Source: Membranipora membranacea
Taxonomy: Eukaryota > Bryozoa > Gymnolaemata > Cheilostomatida > Membraniporidae
Assembly: GCA_914767715.1 (NCBI GenBank)
Contig: OU612069.1
Location: 2,418,001-2,482,000 of the forward strand
Length of the DNA stretch: 64,000 bases
Direction: 5' to 3'
Shown here: piece after piece, positions 13,988 through 26,082 of the stretch
Layout: each line of letters opens with the position of its first letter
Position numbering within the stretch: the first letter of the stretch is position 1
The notes under the pieces: model-generated
What the model saw: the letters and a program-made list of their open reading frames with translations, nothing else
The model's database searches: none
Told to the model about the DNA's origin: nothing
Position numbers and translations under genes: made by a program

Positions 13988-16566
13988 GTGTTATGTTGTG
14001 TGATACTAAATAACACTGGGTGGTGTATGGATCAGGATACGCAGTCTCTAGTTGATCGGTGAGCCACTTTACATTGATGTTATGTTTATATATGTATCCA
14101 TTTCTCTGTGATAATAAATATGGGTTTGAAAGCCTTCAGAGAACTGTGCTAGAATATCCTGCGGTAAAAATATCAGATTCAGGGTAGGCGATGCACAGTT
14201 AACTAATCATTCGATTGTATCATTGCTTGTTTTGGTTTGTGATATTTTAAATGACTTCTGGTAAAAACTGCTTCTTTTTTGTAATTTATTCAATGCAAAA
14301 ATGTTTGTTGATTAATTGAAGCAAACATCTGTTTTATTTAATCATGATAGTCAAGGTCTTGCATTTAGGTCGTTTAATCAAAGTTTTGTGTTGATTAAAA
14401 AGGTTGATTAAAATCCGAAGTCATATCACTCGCCCATCCCGAGGCATGGGCGGCGAAATATTAATTCCTTAGTGGCGAGGCCGCAATATCTGTGCCAATT
14501 TGCTCTCAGTTTGCAGGCAGGTCGGAGCACACCTGGGGGCCAACCAATCCCCAATAGAAGATGGACTGCAGTGGGATTCGAACCCACGACCTTCAACACA
14601 GTCCGGCGCTCTAACCAACTGAGCCATCTCCTACTCCTATGTATTGCCTCCTGATGGTGTATAACAGGAGACAATTTCAAATAACCGAAATTTATTGTGA
14701 ACCTAAGTTGCTTAAAAGATATTGTATATCATTTACGACATCTGGTGCATAACCTGCATTTCATTTTATTTGGTTAATAGAAAACACAATTCTTATGAAA
14801 CAATTTGAAGAAAAATGAATAATTCTAATATTTGATTCACTCACCAGCACATGAATACCTAGGATTTAAAATGATCTTACGCAAAAATGAATTTTATTTA
14901 AATTATGAATTTAAAACACAGCATTCAAATATCTGTTATTTTCTTGTTCAATGATAACTGCACAAGTACGATAAAACTAACCGACATCCTCCATTAACAT
15001 AATAACATCAATATTACAGACTAGAGAGAACTACAGCTACAAACTTCACCACCACCGCCTCTTGGTATGTTTGGCACATGGAAAAAGATCTCTTCAAACC
15101 CGGTCACATACTGTACACTGAGTTCTACTCCTTGAAGACCAGCGATGGTACAACGTCTACGACCATAGCCGGGAGGACTGAGCAGGGATACAGAGAGGGG
15201 AGAGGATCATGGGCTAGGTTCGGTTATATCTATGGATTCATACAGATCACAGAAAAGCGTGCAGTTGTAGCTGATATTGATAATCACTGTCTGAGACAGA
15301 TAAACCGTCACACAGGCCTCACCTCTGTCTTCTCTGGACAGTGTCAGTCGGAAGGATACACAAATGGTCGTCCCGGTCAGTTCTCCTACCCCTATTCTGT
15401 AATAAGAGACAATAATGATGACAGTCAGCTTCTCGTCACTGATTACTCCTATAACAGTGCCGTGAGGACAGTCGATGTAAGCTCAGCCTCTGTCGGTACT
15501 TTCGTTAAGTCCAACCGACTCCAGTATATCTCACACCTGACACAGGATAACAACGGTGATTTGTATGTCGTAGCTGCGCATCACGCTCTCTACCGTATCA
15601 CATACAGAGAGAAGATAATAACACTGATCTCAGGATCACCAGGGGCCCGAGGATACACAGACAGCTCTCTCCTAAACTCTCTATTCCGCAGCCCACGTGA
15701 CCTCGTTTTCATCGGACATCAGACACTGCTTGTGGCTGATGACGACAATAACAAGATCCGACTCGTAGACATTAACACAGACAGAGTGACCACACTGGAA
15801 ATCTGCTCAGGATGTCTGATTGGTCCCTACTCTCTACTCATCACTAATAGTTCTCTCTACGTAGGACAAAACAAAAAGATCCAGGAGTTTGTGTGTGAGT
15901 ACGCTGTAAACAATTACAATAGGAATATTTTGTACGTTATCTCAAGTTGAATTGATAGGTGGAACACGATTTTTTTATATATATACTTTTTATTGGCATC
16001 AAAAGTCATCTCATTCGAAATGTTTTGCACTCAGTGCCAGAAAACAATTTTTTTTTATAACAAAAAATAGAAACAGAAGGGAAATAATATCATCAATGAT
16101 GTTGGTCAAGTCGATAATATATGGTTGAAAAGTAAAGTTTTGAATGAACTGAACTTCTCTTTAGATCTCAAATGTAACGGTAAAGAATTGTATGTAGCAG
16201 AAACTTTGTATCTTAGATTGTCTGTATGATATAAAAGTAAATGTTTATCACGAAAATTGAACTTGGTAGTGTTTTTAAATCCTCTATATATAAATGGAGG
16301 TGTTAAAAAATTGTTTATCTTATGCGCAAAAAGTGAAGTGAAATAACAAACAAGCTTAGGAAGAGGTAGGAGTTGTAATGATTGTGTAATGGATTCGGTT
16401 GAAATGAGATAATATGGGATGTAATGCACATTGGCGATAATGCGTAAAGCCCGTTTTTGCGTAAAGCCCGTTTTTATTATAATACTTCATCTATTCTTGA
16501 GTGATATAGCGCTCAATAGAGAAAATACCTGTTTGTACGGTATATATATATATATATATATATATA

Positions 16567-16604
<38 letters not shown>

Positions 16605-19600
16605 AATATATATATATACAAAGATGAATAGGTTTTTTGTTGTTGTCTCATGTTGATCATTCTGGCAGGTAGAGAGACACACATTCTAACATGGCGCCTA
16701 TGTCTGAATGAAAGATCACTTTATAGATGAAATCCCTGTTTGATCATTGATAAAAGTTCCATCCCATTACTCACATGAAGAAATAACTGATAAATAATAA
16801 GATTATGACTTGACAATTATGACACTTAAGACAAAGTCTATAGTTTCCTTTCAGGGCCACAAAATTCATTCTATATTACTTAAGGATGTAAATATCTCTT
16901 CACAAAACTATTTTTTAACTTTGTAGATCCAAAACTGACTACCACATCAACAACTACAACTTCAACAGCTACCCAACCAACAACTACAACCACGCCAACA
17001 ACTACCAAAGAGAAAACTACAACCACACCAACAACTACCAAACCGACAACTACAACCACATCAACAACTACTAAACCAACAACTACAAACAAACCAACGA
17101 CTACCAAACTGACAACTGCAACCACATCAACAACTACTAAACCAACAACTACCAAACTGACAACTACAACCACACCAACAACTACGAAACCGACAACTAC
17201 AACCACATCAACAACTACCGAACCAACAACTACCAAACTTACAACTACAACCACACCAACAACTACCAAACCGACAACTACAACCACATCAACAACTACC
17301 GAACCAACAACTACAACCACATCAACAACTACCAAACCGACAACTACAACCACACCAACAACTACACTTTGTCAGGACAGTAATATGACATTCTATGTAA
17401 TGTCTGAAGAAGAAACATTGTTTGTGGCGATAACTCCTGAAATAAAATCTGAATATGCAGTTGGAAATTACGTAGTTTACAGGGACAACTGTACTCTCAA
17501 CATTATAGTAATAAATAATGGTGAGTATATCTTTAAATAGTTTGTTATCATGTTTACCTTTTTATTACAGTACAGTGGAGTAATATAATCTTAAGATCTG
17601 GACTCGCAAAAATACGATCATCAATAACTTTCTTGGTAAACAAGCACCCACCTTCAAATCCTAAATTTGCCTGAATTTATTTCTCCCAGATCGTATTTGA
17701 ACTTCATCAATGTTTAGTATTGGCAACTAAATGTTAAATATCTGTTACATCCTGCAGGAACTACGATTGGCAACCAGTGTCAGGACAGTAACATGACACT
17801 GTATGTGACATCTGCTGAGGGGAGGGCGTTTGTGGAGATAACTCCTGATGTACAATCTGGATATGCCCTCGGTAGTCATGTGATCAAAAGAGACAACTGC
17901 ACTATTAATATTATAGTCATAAATAATGGTGAGTATTGATATAAATAGGTTATTGATAAGCATATATAAGGTTTTTAAGGTAGTATTTACAATTATTTAC
18001 TTTGAGCCTAAGACCTCGGACCGTTACACTTAGTACATAAGCACTCGGGTCCCTACTCCATTACTACCCGATTTTTTTTTTACTTGGACAATCTATTTAC
18101 ATTTGTGGTATCATTTCAGCTCCATAGTTTCTCGTTGCATGTAGCCACACCACCTTTGAGACTGTGCTGCCATTTTTGATACTCGTTCTGCTACTCAGCT
18201 ATCTGCTAGCATTTTAAGTTTACTACAACAACTACTATGACTGCGTTATCAGGTACAAAATATGGGCTAGAAGAGTGCCCAGAAGTAATCAGAGGAGTTG
18301 TCTCGGCTTCTACTGGGTTATCTGCGCTGGATCTCACACTAGATGGCACTACTCATACACTAGAACTACCTGTCGGAGTCTACAAGTATCGTATAAACGG
18401 GAAAAATACCAACTGTTCACTCAAAGTAGAAATCAAAGGTACAGACTGAGATATAACACTTACGTAGTGTTGAAGTGCCAAAGTTATAGCCTTTTCACGC
18501 AGCAAACTTTTTTTTGGCAGAATCAAAAAGGCTTCCAATTTTTTATTTAATAAATGGAAATAGCGAAAAGAGCGCCTGATAATTGCCAAGCCCATGTATA
18601 ACGCCTCCAGTCATACTCTAAAGAATATTTATTAATATTGTAGATTACTTATTGGTGAGAGGAGTCGATATCATTGCTAGGTATGATCACGTAAAGTGTA
18701 CAGTACTGACTGATTTGGTGGCCCTATCTACCATAACAACCCTCGCTAATGGATATGTAAACCAGATAAGAGAATTATGTCAACAAGGTGAGCAGTTAGG
18801 TTTGTTACAAATAAATTCCTATTAATGTAGTATGTAAAATTACAAATCTTATATTTGAAGTCCAATATAAGTTTGTTGAGAATAATTTGAGAAAATAACT
18901 AATATGATGAGAAATTCCTCATATCCCTTTTAGTTTAGGGGGACAATTTGACTCATTCAGTTTAATGACAAGCTGCATATATAAGACCTCAAACCAGTGA
19001 TACAATTTTCTGAACGAGCACTGGTTTGAGGTGAATAAAATTTGAAGCTGATGTGGATGTTATTTGGCTCCGTGGCTGCTGTAATCAGATTTTAACGCAG
19101 AGGGGTGGTAATTTGGCTGCTTCATAAGGCAAAACTTTGTAAGAGATACAAGCGCGATCACATTAAATTGTTTTTTTTTTTTCAGATTGCAGACCTAAGG
19201 TTGGTTCTCAGGCTAAGCTGAGCTGTAAGAATGACACTTTGACAGTAACCTGGTCTACAGATGTCACGTTTGATGGCACAGTCACAGAAATACCCGATGA
19301 ACTGAAGCAGAGACTGACAGACAGATTTGTTAAAGAGAGCAGATATCCCACTGTGAGTATTGTAGTCATCAGTAGGATGCCTCCGTAAGGGATACAGATT
19401 TATTGTAATATTAAAATTAATTCAAAAATGTATGCTGTGTTCTTGTTGGGCTGAGTCTTCCCCAGGGGACCGTCGGTCAGGTGGGAGGCAAGAGTCTGGG
19501 GGGCTCAGACTAACCCCAATGTTGTGTCCTTATAATATGTGACCACTAGATTAGGTCACATGATCATTTTAGCATGCTGCCGATCATATGAATAAACATG

Positions 19601-19779
19601 CTCTTCACAAATTATTATAAGTAAGTAATACAAATCAAGACAGAATGGTTACCTTATGAATATACACGCTCAAACATTAAATCGAATCACATAATATTTA
19701 GCATTCATTTGATTTGTTATGTTTTCTGAACTCTTAGGCTGGTTTACCCGAGAAAGACTATTGCTGGCGCTTATGCTGA
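13988..19779 (+). CDS. Extracellular NHL-propeller protein with Thr/Pro mucin stalk and HYR-like modules (5' end not found)
   Basis: Eight in-phase exons: 13988-14058, 15020-15894, 16927-17520, 17758-17928, 18253-18438, 18644-18787, 19186-19352, 19738-19779. Exon 2 (290 codons) is an NHL-type beta-propeller. It shows repeated blades such as AVVADIDNHCLRQINRHTG, LLVTDYSYNSAVRTVD and LLVADDDNNKIRLVDINTD. Exon 3 starts with about 140 residues of TTT/PTTT repeats (expected O-glycosylation) and ends in a module beginning CQDSNMTFYV and ending RDNCTLNIIVINN. Exon 4 repeats this module. Exon 5 (LPVGVYKYRINGKNTNCSLK) has the HYR-domain look (PVG...V.Y...NCS..V), which suggests all three are HYR-like. 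Exons 6-8 are Cys-bearing and unrecognised, ending in DYCWRLC and TGA. The exon 1 side lacks a signal peptide, so upstream exons are missing or outside view. Probable role: secreted or surface adhesion/recognition. This is inferred from architecture only. Confidence 0.75.
14408..14642 (-). mobile_element. tRNA-derived SINE (full-length)
   Basis: On the minus strand the 5' head reads GGAGATGGCTCAGTTGGTTAG (A-box TGGCTCAGTTGG), then GGTCGTGGGTTCGAATCCCA (B-box GGTTCGAATCC). A body (gggccaaccaatccccaat and tgggcggcgaaatattaatt on the plus strand) runs to a poor tail near 14408. The anticodon stem does not pair (CCGGA/GAAGG), so this is a SINE head and not a working tRNA. Partial relatives are at 40105-40230 and perhaps 1807-1850. 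It lies in intron 1 of the NHL gene. Confidence 0.8.
16106..16429 (-). mobile_element. LINE ORF2 C-terminal fragment
   Basis: A 107-codon minus-strand ORF reads LPLPKLVCYFTSLFAHKINN, then a Tyr/Arg-rich stretch and NSLPLHLRSKEKFSSFKTLL. This is the usual C-terminal end of non-LTR retrotransposon ORF2: the tail after the reverse transcriptase, with its W/YNSLP..LR......FK..L pattern. No RT catalytic part is present. It is a 5'-truncated relic inside intron 2 of the NHL gene, and the clade cannot be named from this piece. Confidence 0.6.
16538..16620. repeat. (TA)n microsatellite
   Basis: Long TA runs with small interruptions (gatg, gttaa). ORFs of Tyr/Ile are artefacts. Confidence 0.95.
18980..19033. 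repeat. Short inverted repeat in intron 6 of the NHL gene
   Basis: cctcaaaccagtg and cactggtttgagg form a 13-bp stem around a spacer of about 20 bases. Similar cctcaaaacagtg text occurs at about 39756. Confidence 0.7.
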
Positions 19780-19844
19780 GTTGATGCTGACCTCTTCATG
19801 TCTCTACAATAAGAGCTACGATGAGAAAACAGATTCCTGTGTCT

Positions 19845-19850
19845 AATAAA
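19845..19850 (+). terminator. Polyadenylation signal AATAAA after the NHL gene
   Basis: AATAAA lies 66 bases past the TGA at 19777-19779, with a second aataaa at 19857. This supports exon 8 as the last exon. Confidence 0.6.
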
Positions 19851-20640
19851 GTCAGAAATAAATGTTGGCTGCTTCACTTAAATTCCGATGATGGTATAAC
19901 AAGAAAGAGGAACTGGATGAACCATGCTGCTGATAATTCAGTGAGCTCTAAGTTTGAGTTTATATTAGGGACAATTATTTATGAATTATCCTGATTATAC
20001 TAAGTAAACATTTAATTTCTGAGGAGTTTATGGGGGGGGGCTTAAACCCCGGGGTTCGCTTCTGAGCTTCACTCCTCCCCCTTGGTTCCTCATTACATTA
20101 CCTTACATGAACCTTGCTATATTACATACATTGTTCTACTTTTTATCGTATTATCCAGCTACGATTCTCCACTCTGTAAAACTTCCAAAAAAACTAGGGC
20201 TAGGCTTCAAGTTTTGATTCTTACCATATTTGCTCAATAAAAATTACTAATTAAAATATTTTTTCCTCAAGGTTTTCTTGAGACAAAAATATCTGCAGTT
20301 GTTGATATGCTAGCCTTTCTGTGTGTTTCTAAAGAGCCACATCCCCTCAGCAACATTTGAGCAGGTGTGTTGGCGTAGCTAGTAACATTTCACCAGCAGC
20401 GTAACCTTTCTGTCATGATGTAATATTGGTTTATATCCATCAGGCGCTATCATGTTGTCAAGGTTACAAAAATATGGATTCCCTCTTCAAAAAATTGAAT
20501 TATGGATGGCCATCGTAGCAGTCTTTTTTCAATTACGAAACCGGCAGTCAATTCAGTGGTTTGTTGAGCCAAAGCCAATAACATAATAATATATGTGGTT
20601 ATGTTGCCTTATGGTATCCCACAATGCAACCTGGATGCTT
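19851..20640. other. No gene recognised
   Basis: Intergenic sequence after the poly(A) signal, with a G-run and C/G-rich patch at about 20032-20055. Nothing coding is supportable. Confidence 0.6.
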
Positions 20641-23600
20641 TCCTTTTCAATTTTCCAGAACCCTGACTGACTGCTTGAACCCAAGTGCTCCCCAACCTGC
20701 TTAAAAACTGACGAAGGGCTGAATGCTACAGCTGTGCCAAACCAGAACCATTTTTCTTTATTTTTAGCACATTTTCAGAACCAGACATCTGATTCTCAAT
20801 AAACTATCCTAGATTCAATCGTATTTTATACTCCACAATATGTCAGAGAATGTTGATGCTACCCTGTAATATTCACTGCCTCGTAATTGCACAAAAAAGT
20901 TAAATCATGATCCAGTAGAGAAAGTAGCTGAGTCATATTTAGTGGTTAGATGTAAGAGAAGTGTGTAATATTTTCACAGGCTCATGCAGGCTTTGTTAGT
21001 AACCCTCATGTTTATGGTGCTGTGTGATGTAAACTACGCTGATAAGAGACAGTCACATTAACTATATTCAGCCACAAGCAGTTAGTGGTTAATTTGGTGC
21101 TCTTATCAGTTGTGTGACGCCAGCGGCCATCTGGTTATATATTATGTAAATATTGCAAGGTCAGTAATACAGGCAATGTCACGTCTCACGGTCTCCCGTG
21201 ATTAAAGATAATATGTTTAATCACGGGAGACCGTGAGACGTGACATTGCCTGTATTACTGACCTTGCAATATTTACATTGACAAGTGAAACTTGCGTCAT
21301 CAATATTCAATAATAACCAGTTTATAATTTTCTTATCAAATGTTTGAAGCATCTAGCCATAAGTGGTAACATATATAGAACCTAGGTAGAACAAAAAGTA
21401 TGACTTTTATTAGGGAACTGTTTCTTGAGCTTAGCATTAATAAGACCCTCTCATGTCAAATATATTTAGTATTTCCGCATTGAAACGTGTATTCGACACT
21501 TTGACCATAACTATAATGCAAGCCCTCTTTGCCAGCTTATGTAGTTAAGAATTGAATGAGGTATAGCCAAGAAAGAGGGGAGGGATGAGAACTTGTTTAT
21601 ACACCCCTGAGAATGATGAATTACTTTGAAAAGGAGGATGGGAGAGGGCTGCTCCCAATTCTTACCCATCTCTCCTTTCTGTGATGCATAATAATGCATG
21701 TCCAATTAAATGTGAATTATTAATTCAATCGAAAACATTTTAAAAGTATCCTTACCGCTTGGATCCAGGTATTCTCCAACTCCCATAAAAACAGCTGTGC
21801 CCTTCCGGCGTACTGGCCTTTCATGCTCTATTCAATACATGTAACTCATCCATGCATAGACCAAATATGTCCAAGATTTTATTCCTATTCTAACCTTATC
21901 TGTGATGGATATATGATCCTACCTGCATTCACTGTAACCCTGTCATTAGGTTATTATCTTGTGGCAGCGTGCCAAGGCTTCGTCAACTGTCCTTCGAGTA
22001 TACAAACAAGAAATATTATTATGTAATTAAAATCATGATACAGTGGACCAAGTAGCTAAGTATTGTACTTAGATGTAAGGTTAGTGTGTGATAAATATCT
22101 ATAGGCCCATGCAGGCCATGATAAAAACACAGTGCTGATGTTTTTGGTGGTTACCAATTACTATCCTTACTAAGGCACAGTCTCAGGAACTATATGTTCG
22201 GCTACCGGCAGCGAACTGTGAATTATGTGCTCTTATCAGTTGTGTGACCCAAATTGTCGCCATCTGGTTATGTATGTTTAATCATAGAAGACCATGAGAC
22301 GTGACTTTGTCTGTATTACTGACCTTGTAATATTTACATAGATAAGAGAAACTCAAGTAACAGTATTCAATAATATCCAGTGAAAGGTTCTCCTATCAAA
22401 TGTTTGACGCGTCAGAAGCGGTGAATATTTGGAACTTACGTAGAGCAAGCATGACTTTTAATAGGGCACTTTCCGTGTACTTAGCATTGATAAGACCTTC
22501 TCACGTCACCAATGGTTAGTACTCCCGCCGCGAAGTGTGTATTTGGCACTCTTATCGTTACTATCCTGCAAGTACTCCTTGCCAGGTTACATTGCTTATG
22601 ATATCGTCAAGAGAGATGTAAAAGATTACACTGAGTGACTGCTTGCATTCTCCGACTCGCTTGCAAACTAAAACCAATCAACGTAAGAGTTGTGCCCTTA
22701 CGATTGGTTCCTAATCATTGTGTATTTTAGACCCTCAACCTTCATGATTTATCCCATATGCAAGACATACAACCCATCAAATTATTTGCCCAATTTATCC
22801 TGAATCATATTACTATTCTACCCGTATGGTCTTATTCACATAAACTGTAGGCTGGTTGCACAGCCACAAAAAAAGTAGCTGTGGCCCTTATGAAGCCGGG
22901 TGACATAGGGTTCATCCACTGCTATTCAATTGTGCGAACAGTGCATTTTATAATGTAGCACAATTCATAATTCAGTAGAGGATGAAGCATATGTTTGAGT
23001 TAAATATATTGATAGGCACATTCATACCAAAAATCAAAACACAATGTGTGTTGCCATGTATCAATCACTTTGACCACTAAGACACACTTATCAACTATAT
23101 TGTGAGTGGCCAATTTTATTCTTTTATCAGATGTGAGACACAAACATCCGCGTCTGGTTATATACTGCGAATTATCGGCCATGAGACCTCATATTCTCAG
23201 TATTAATGACCTTGCAAAATTTACATTGATAAGTGATACTTGAGTCATCAGTATTCAACTGCACTACAAGTGAAAGTTTCACCTGATACTGTTATCAGTT
23301 GAATGACGCACGTAGCGCTAAATGGTGAAATATTAATTCATGTAGAACTAGAAGTGTGACTTTTCCTTATTCCCAGCCATGGGAACTTGGCATTGATAAG
23401 ACATCCTCATGTCAACAATGCAATAAAACTCCCGCAGTGAAACGTGAAGTTGATGCTCTAATCATAATTATGATGCGATTAATCATCGCCAGGATGCATA
23501 TATTGAAATCCAATTAATGGTTAGCCGAGAAATAGATGTAAGATCACACAAGCTGCTGGAGTTTGAGTGAGCTCATTGTGTACACCCCTGAGAATAATTT

Positions 23601-23650
23601 GTAACTGGCATTTTTTTCCAGGGATTATATTCCTCAAAGCACACCCCCTA
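20640..23650 (+). repeat. Three-copy tandem array of ~0.95-1.1 kb diverged units
   Basis: Landmarks recur in order. One is catgat(c/a)cagtgga at 20908, 22034 and, more diverged, 22968. Others are ctcttatcagttgtgtgac then catctggttat at about 21100, 22230 and 23120, and tgagac(g)tgac...tattactgaccttgcaatatttacatt at 21230, 22295 and 23190. The last is ttgataagac(c)...tctcatgtca at 21430, 22490 and 23395. The recurring internal motifs are GATAAGA/TCTTATC. A partial copy lies at about 13365-13560. Short ORFs here are not conserved between copies. Confidence 0.75.
21144..21278. repeat. Perfect hairpin: 63-bp arms, 9-base loop
   Basis: Left arm 21144-21206, loop gataatatg (21207-21215), right arm 21216-21278. 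All 63 pairs match by eye. The right arm is the part shared with the other tandem units, so the left arm is an inverted copy added in this unit only. Confidence 0.95.
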
Positions 23651-24474
23651 CCTCACCATGCATTTTCCGGGATGCAGTGAGTAACAAAACCTTGTCATAT
23701 TTTTATGCCAATAACATCCTTTCTCTATCGGATTATTTAAAAGATTGAAGAAGTTATACCCTCCTTTCCTCTGAGAGGACAACTCCCTAAAACCTTAATG
23801 AGATGGAGGGCGTCAATTTTCATCTTTTTAAAGACTAAGAATGGTGTGAATCATGAATACATGGCGAGAGAAAATACACTGGAGTTTCAATTCTACAACT
23901 GAAGTTCATGAAATGTATGGTTATCAAAGCAGTTTCATATGTGATATATGTTCTATTTAAAAGCAGTACAATTCTTCACCTCAACTCACTTTCAAAATGA
24001 TCATACGCTTTTCTTAGTTGAAGTGATGGTTTGGTTTCTATCGCTCAATTTGGCTTCTTTACACGCGCAAGAACATGGTATTCTGGTACAGATTTATCGC
24101 CAGCTACACAAACAGTAAACATATATCTCCCCCTGACATTTCCCTCCCAGAACAACTTATACATATTTCTTGATAAAATGGTGGTCCTGAGCCGGTCATC
24201 AACCAGTTTCTGTCAAAGAAGTGCCGCTCGTTCCCATTAGTCTATGTGCCTGCGTGGCTTACATAGCGTAAGTAGGGTATTAGGATATCAGTCGACAAAT
24301 TTTGTTGTCACCAGAAGACCATCTTTAAAAAAATTAGTGATAGTACACCTTGCTGGTTGTGTGATGCGAAGAAATGAACGGTGATATCTAGTAAAGGTTA
24401 TCACCGTCGGTAACCAATTAGAGAAGACTGCATTCTAAAGCCGGATATCAGTTCTCTCTGCTGTTGTGTTACAG
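23651..24474. other. No gene recognised
   Basis: AT-rich sequence. A 69-codon ORF at 24031-24240 has no motif or splice context worth trusting. Confidence 0.55.
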
Positions 24475-24560
24475 GATATGGAGCTCAGCCTTGTCATAAA
24501 AACTACCCACAGTCCACTCTGTACCAGGAACTATTAAAAGGTGACAAGACTGTGAGATAG
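24474..24560 (+). other. Possible isolated terminal exon
   Basis: After the acceptor ttgtgttacag, phase 1 reads GYGAQPCHKNYPQSTLYQEL and then LKGDKTVR and TAG. This is protein-like and has a phase compatible with the phase-1 exons of the upstream NHL gene (alternative 3' end). The 5 kb distance and the tandem array in between make the link speculative. Confidence 0.25.
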
Positions 24561-24967
24561 TAAGTCCTTTCGGTTAATCAGTTACATTAAACTCATCTAC
24601 GATGCATAAACTTTGTGATTGATAGAGAAGTATGTACAAAGCAGCCAGCTCATCAATTAGACTCTTGAGATGTTCTGAAGTATATATTTGGAGATACTTT
24701 CTTTAGGATCCCTATTTTTAGTCCAGATCCTTCTCGATTATTTCTATCTTAAAACAACAGTGTTAGCATTGTGGGTCAATGAACGACCTTATAGAACAAG
24801 GTAGAGATGATGTCAGTACAAGTGAGATCTAAAATAATGTGATCTCAGATGAGAAAAAAATATTCACAAAATTAATCTGTCAGACAATAAACTGAGTGTA
24901 ATTCTGATATGCAATGCAATCAATACATGACAGCCGCACTGAGGTGAAGCTATAGTCACCGGTGGGC

Positions 24968-25063
24968 TCCGTCCCTCCCTCCCTCCCACCCTACCTCCCT
25001 CCCTCCCTCCGTCCCTCCCTCCCTCCCTCTGTCCCTCCGTCCGTCCCTCCCTCCCTCCCTCCT
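24968..25063. repeat. CCCT/CCGT microsatellite
   Basis: Imperfect run of ccctccct and ccgtccct units. Confidence 0.95.
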
Positions 25064-25065
25064 TT

Positions 25066-26082
25066 GCCTGCTCACTTAATCATCATTTAGCCTGCTTGCT
25101 TAGCAATGACAAATCCCTTCTTTTGTGTTTTTACTATTATTTGATTTCAACATCATTACTTTGTATGGGGGTAATATGATGCAATGATCCCAGAAACCCA
25201 GAATAACAGCAGGAAATAAGTGCTAACAGTCGCAAAGAAAAACCTTGACAAACTATGTATACCCAATGATATCAAGTACCAGTGTTTTAAAATGTGAAAG
25301 ATACTCATACATTAGTACAGCCCTGTATTCATAGTGTAAGCTTGGCCTTTCAAACATGTGTGACTTGTCTAAACAAATGCGTAAAGTTTCATACTAAAGC
25401 AAAAGAGCAGATACTAAAGGAATTTCACAAATTCCAAACATGATTGAGATACATCCAGTACAATGAAGGCCACTTTGTTTTTATAAAATTAGCAGTCAAA
25501 TTATCAGCATGGAATTTTTAATTACGTTTACTTCTGTTTTGTATAATGTAATATGATATTTATTGTGAATCAATTTTGTGTTTGATTAATCGGACTGTAT
25601 TTTGGAGTTGTTCACTCCTTGTCTGAAATCCCAAATAATAAAATATCCTCCAATTTTCTGTTTTAGAATCCGCGATATGTATGGTTCAAGTAGTGCAAAT
25701 GCAATGGTAGCAGATCTGGACTTATAATTGCTGATAATTCGGTTATTAAAGAGAGACTTCAAAAACACAACCGAACTGTTGATCAACAAGTAGGTAGTAA
25801 GGCAAAAGTAAGTAGAGCTACTATCGTACAATGTGCACTAGCCTCAACTACTGAGCACTGGTTTAGATTTGAGTTTGGTACAATTCTCGGTGGAATTGCT
25901 CAAGGATTTATTTTAAACAATAATAACAAAATATAAATATGGTTCTATTCGTCAGGCAATAAATCAATCAATAATTTTACAATAATATCTTGGCATTTAT
26001 CATTTAGTCATAAAAATACATAAACATTCAAAATCTTTATAATAAGATCTTACCCTTGGTGCAGATGACCTCGAATTCAGTG
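25066..26082. other. No gene recognised
   Basis: AT-rich sequence without supported features. The minus-strand 81-codon ORF at 25586-25831 is featureless. Confidence 0.55.

Noticed and set aside
14560-14642. Functional tRNA on the minus strand
   Set aside because: A and B boxes are good but the anticodon stem does not pair and a SINE body follows; other copies exist.
16431-16684. Tyr/Ile repeat ORFs on both strands
   Set aside because: Translation of the (TA)n tract.
16880-17353. 157-codon Val-rich minus-strand ORF
   Set aside because: It is the complement of the Thr/Pro repeat of the NHL gene exon. The plus strand has in-phase splice sites.
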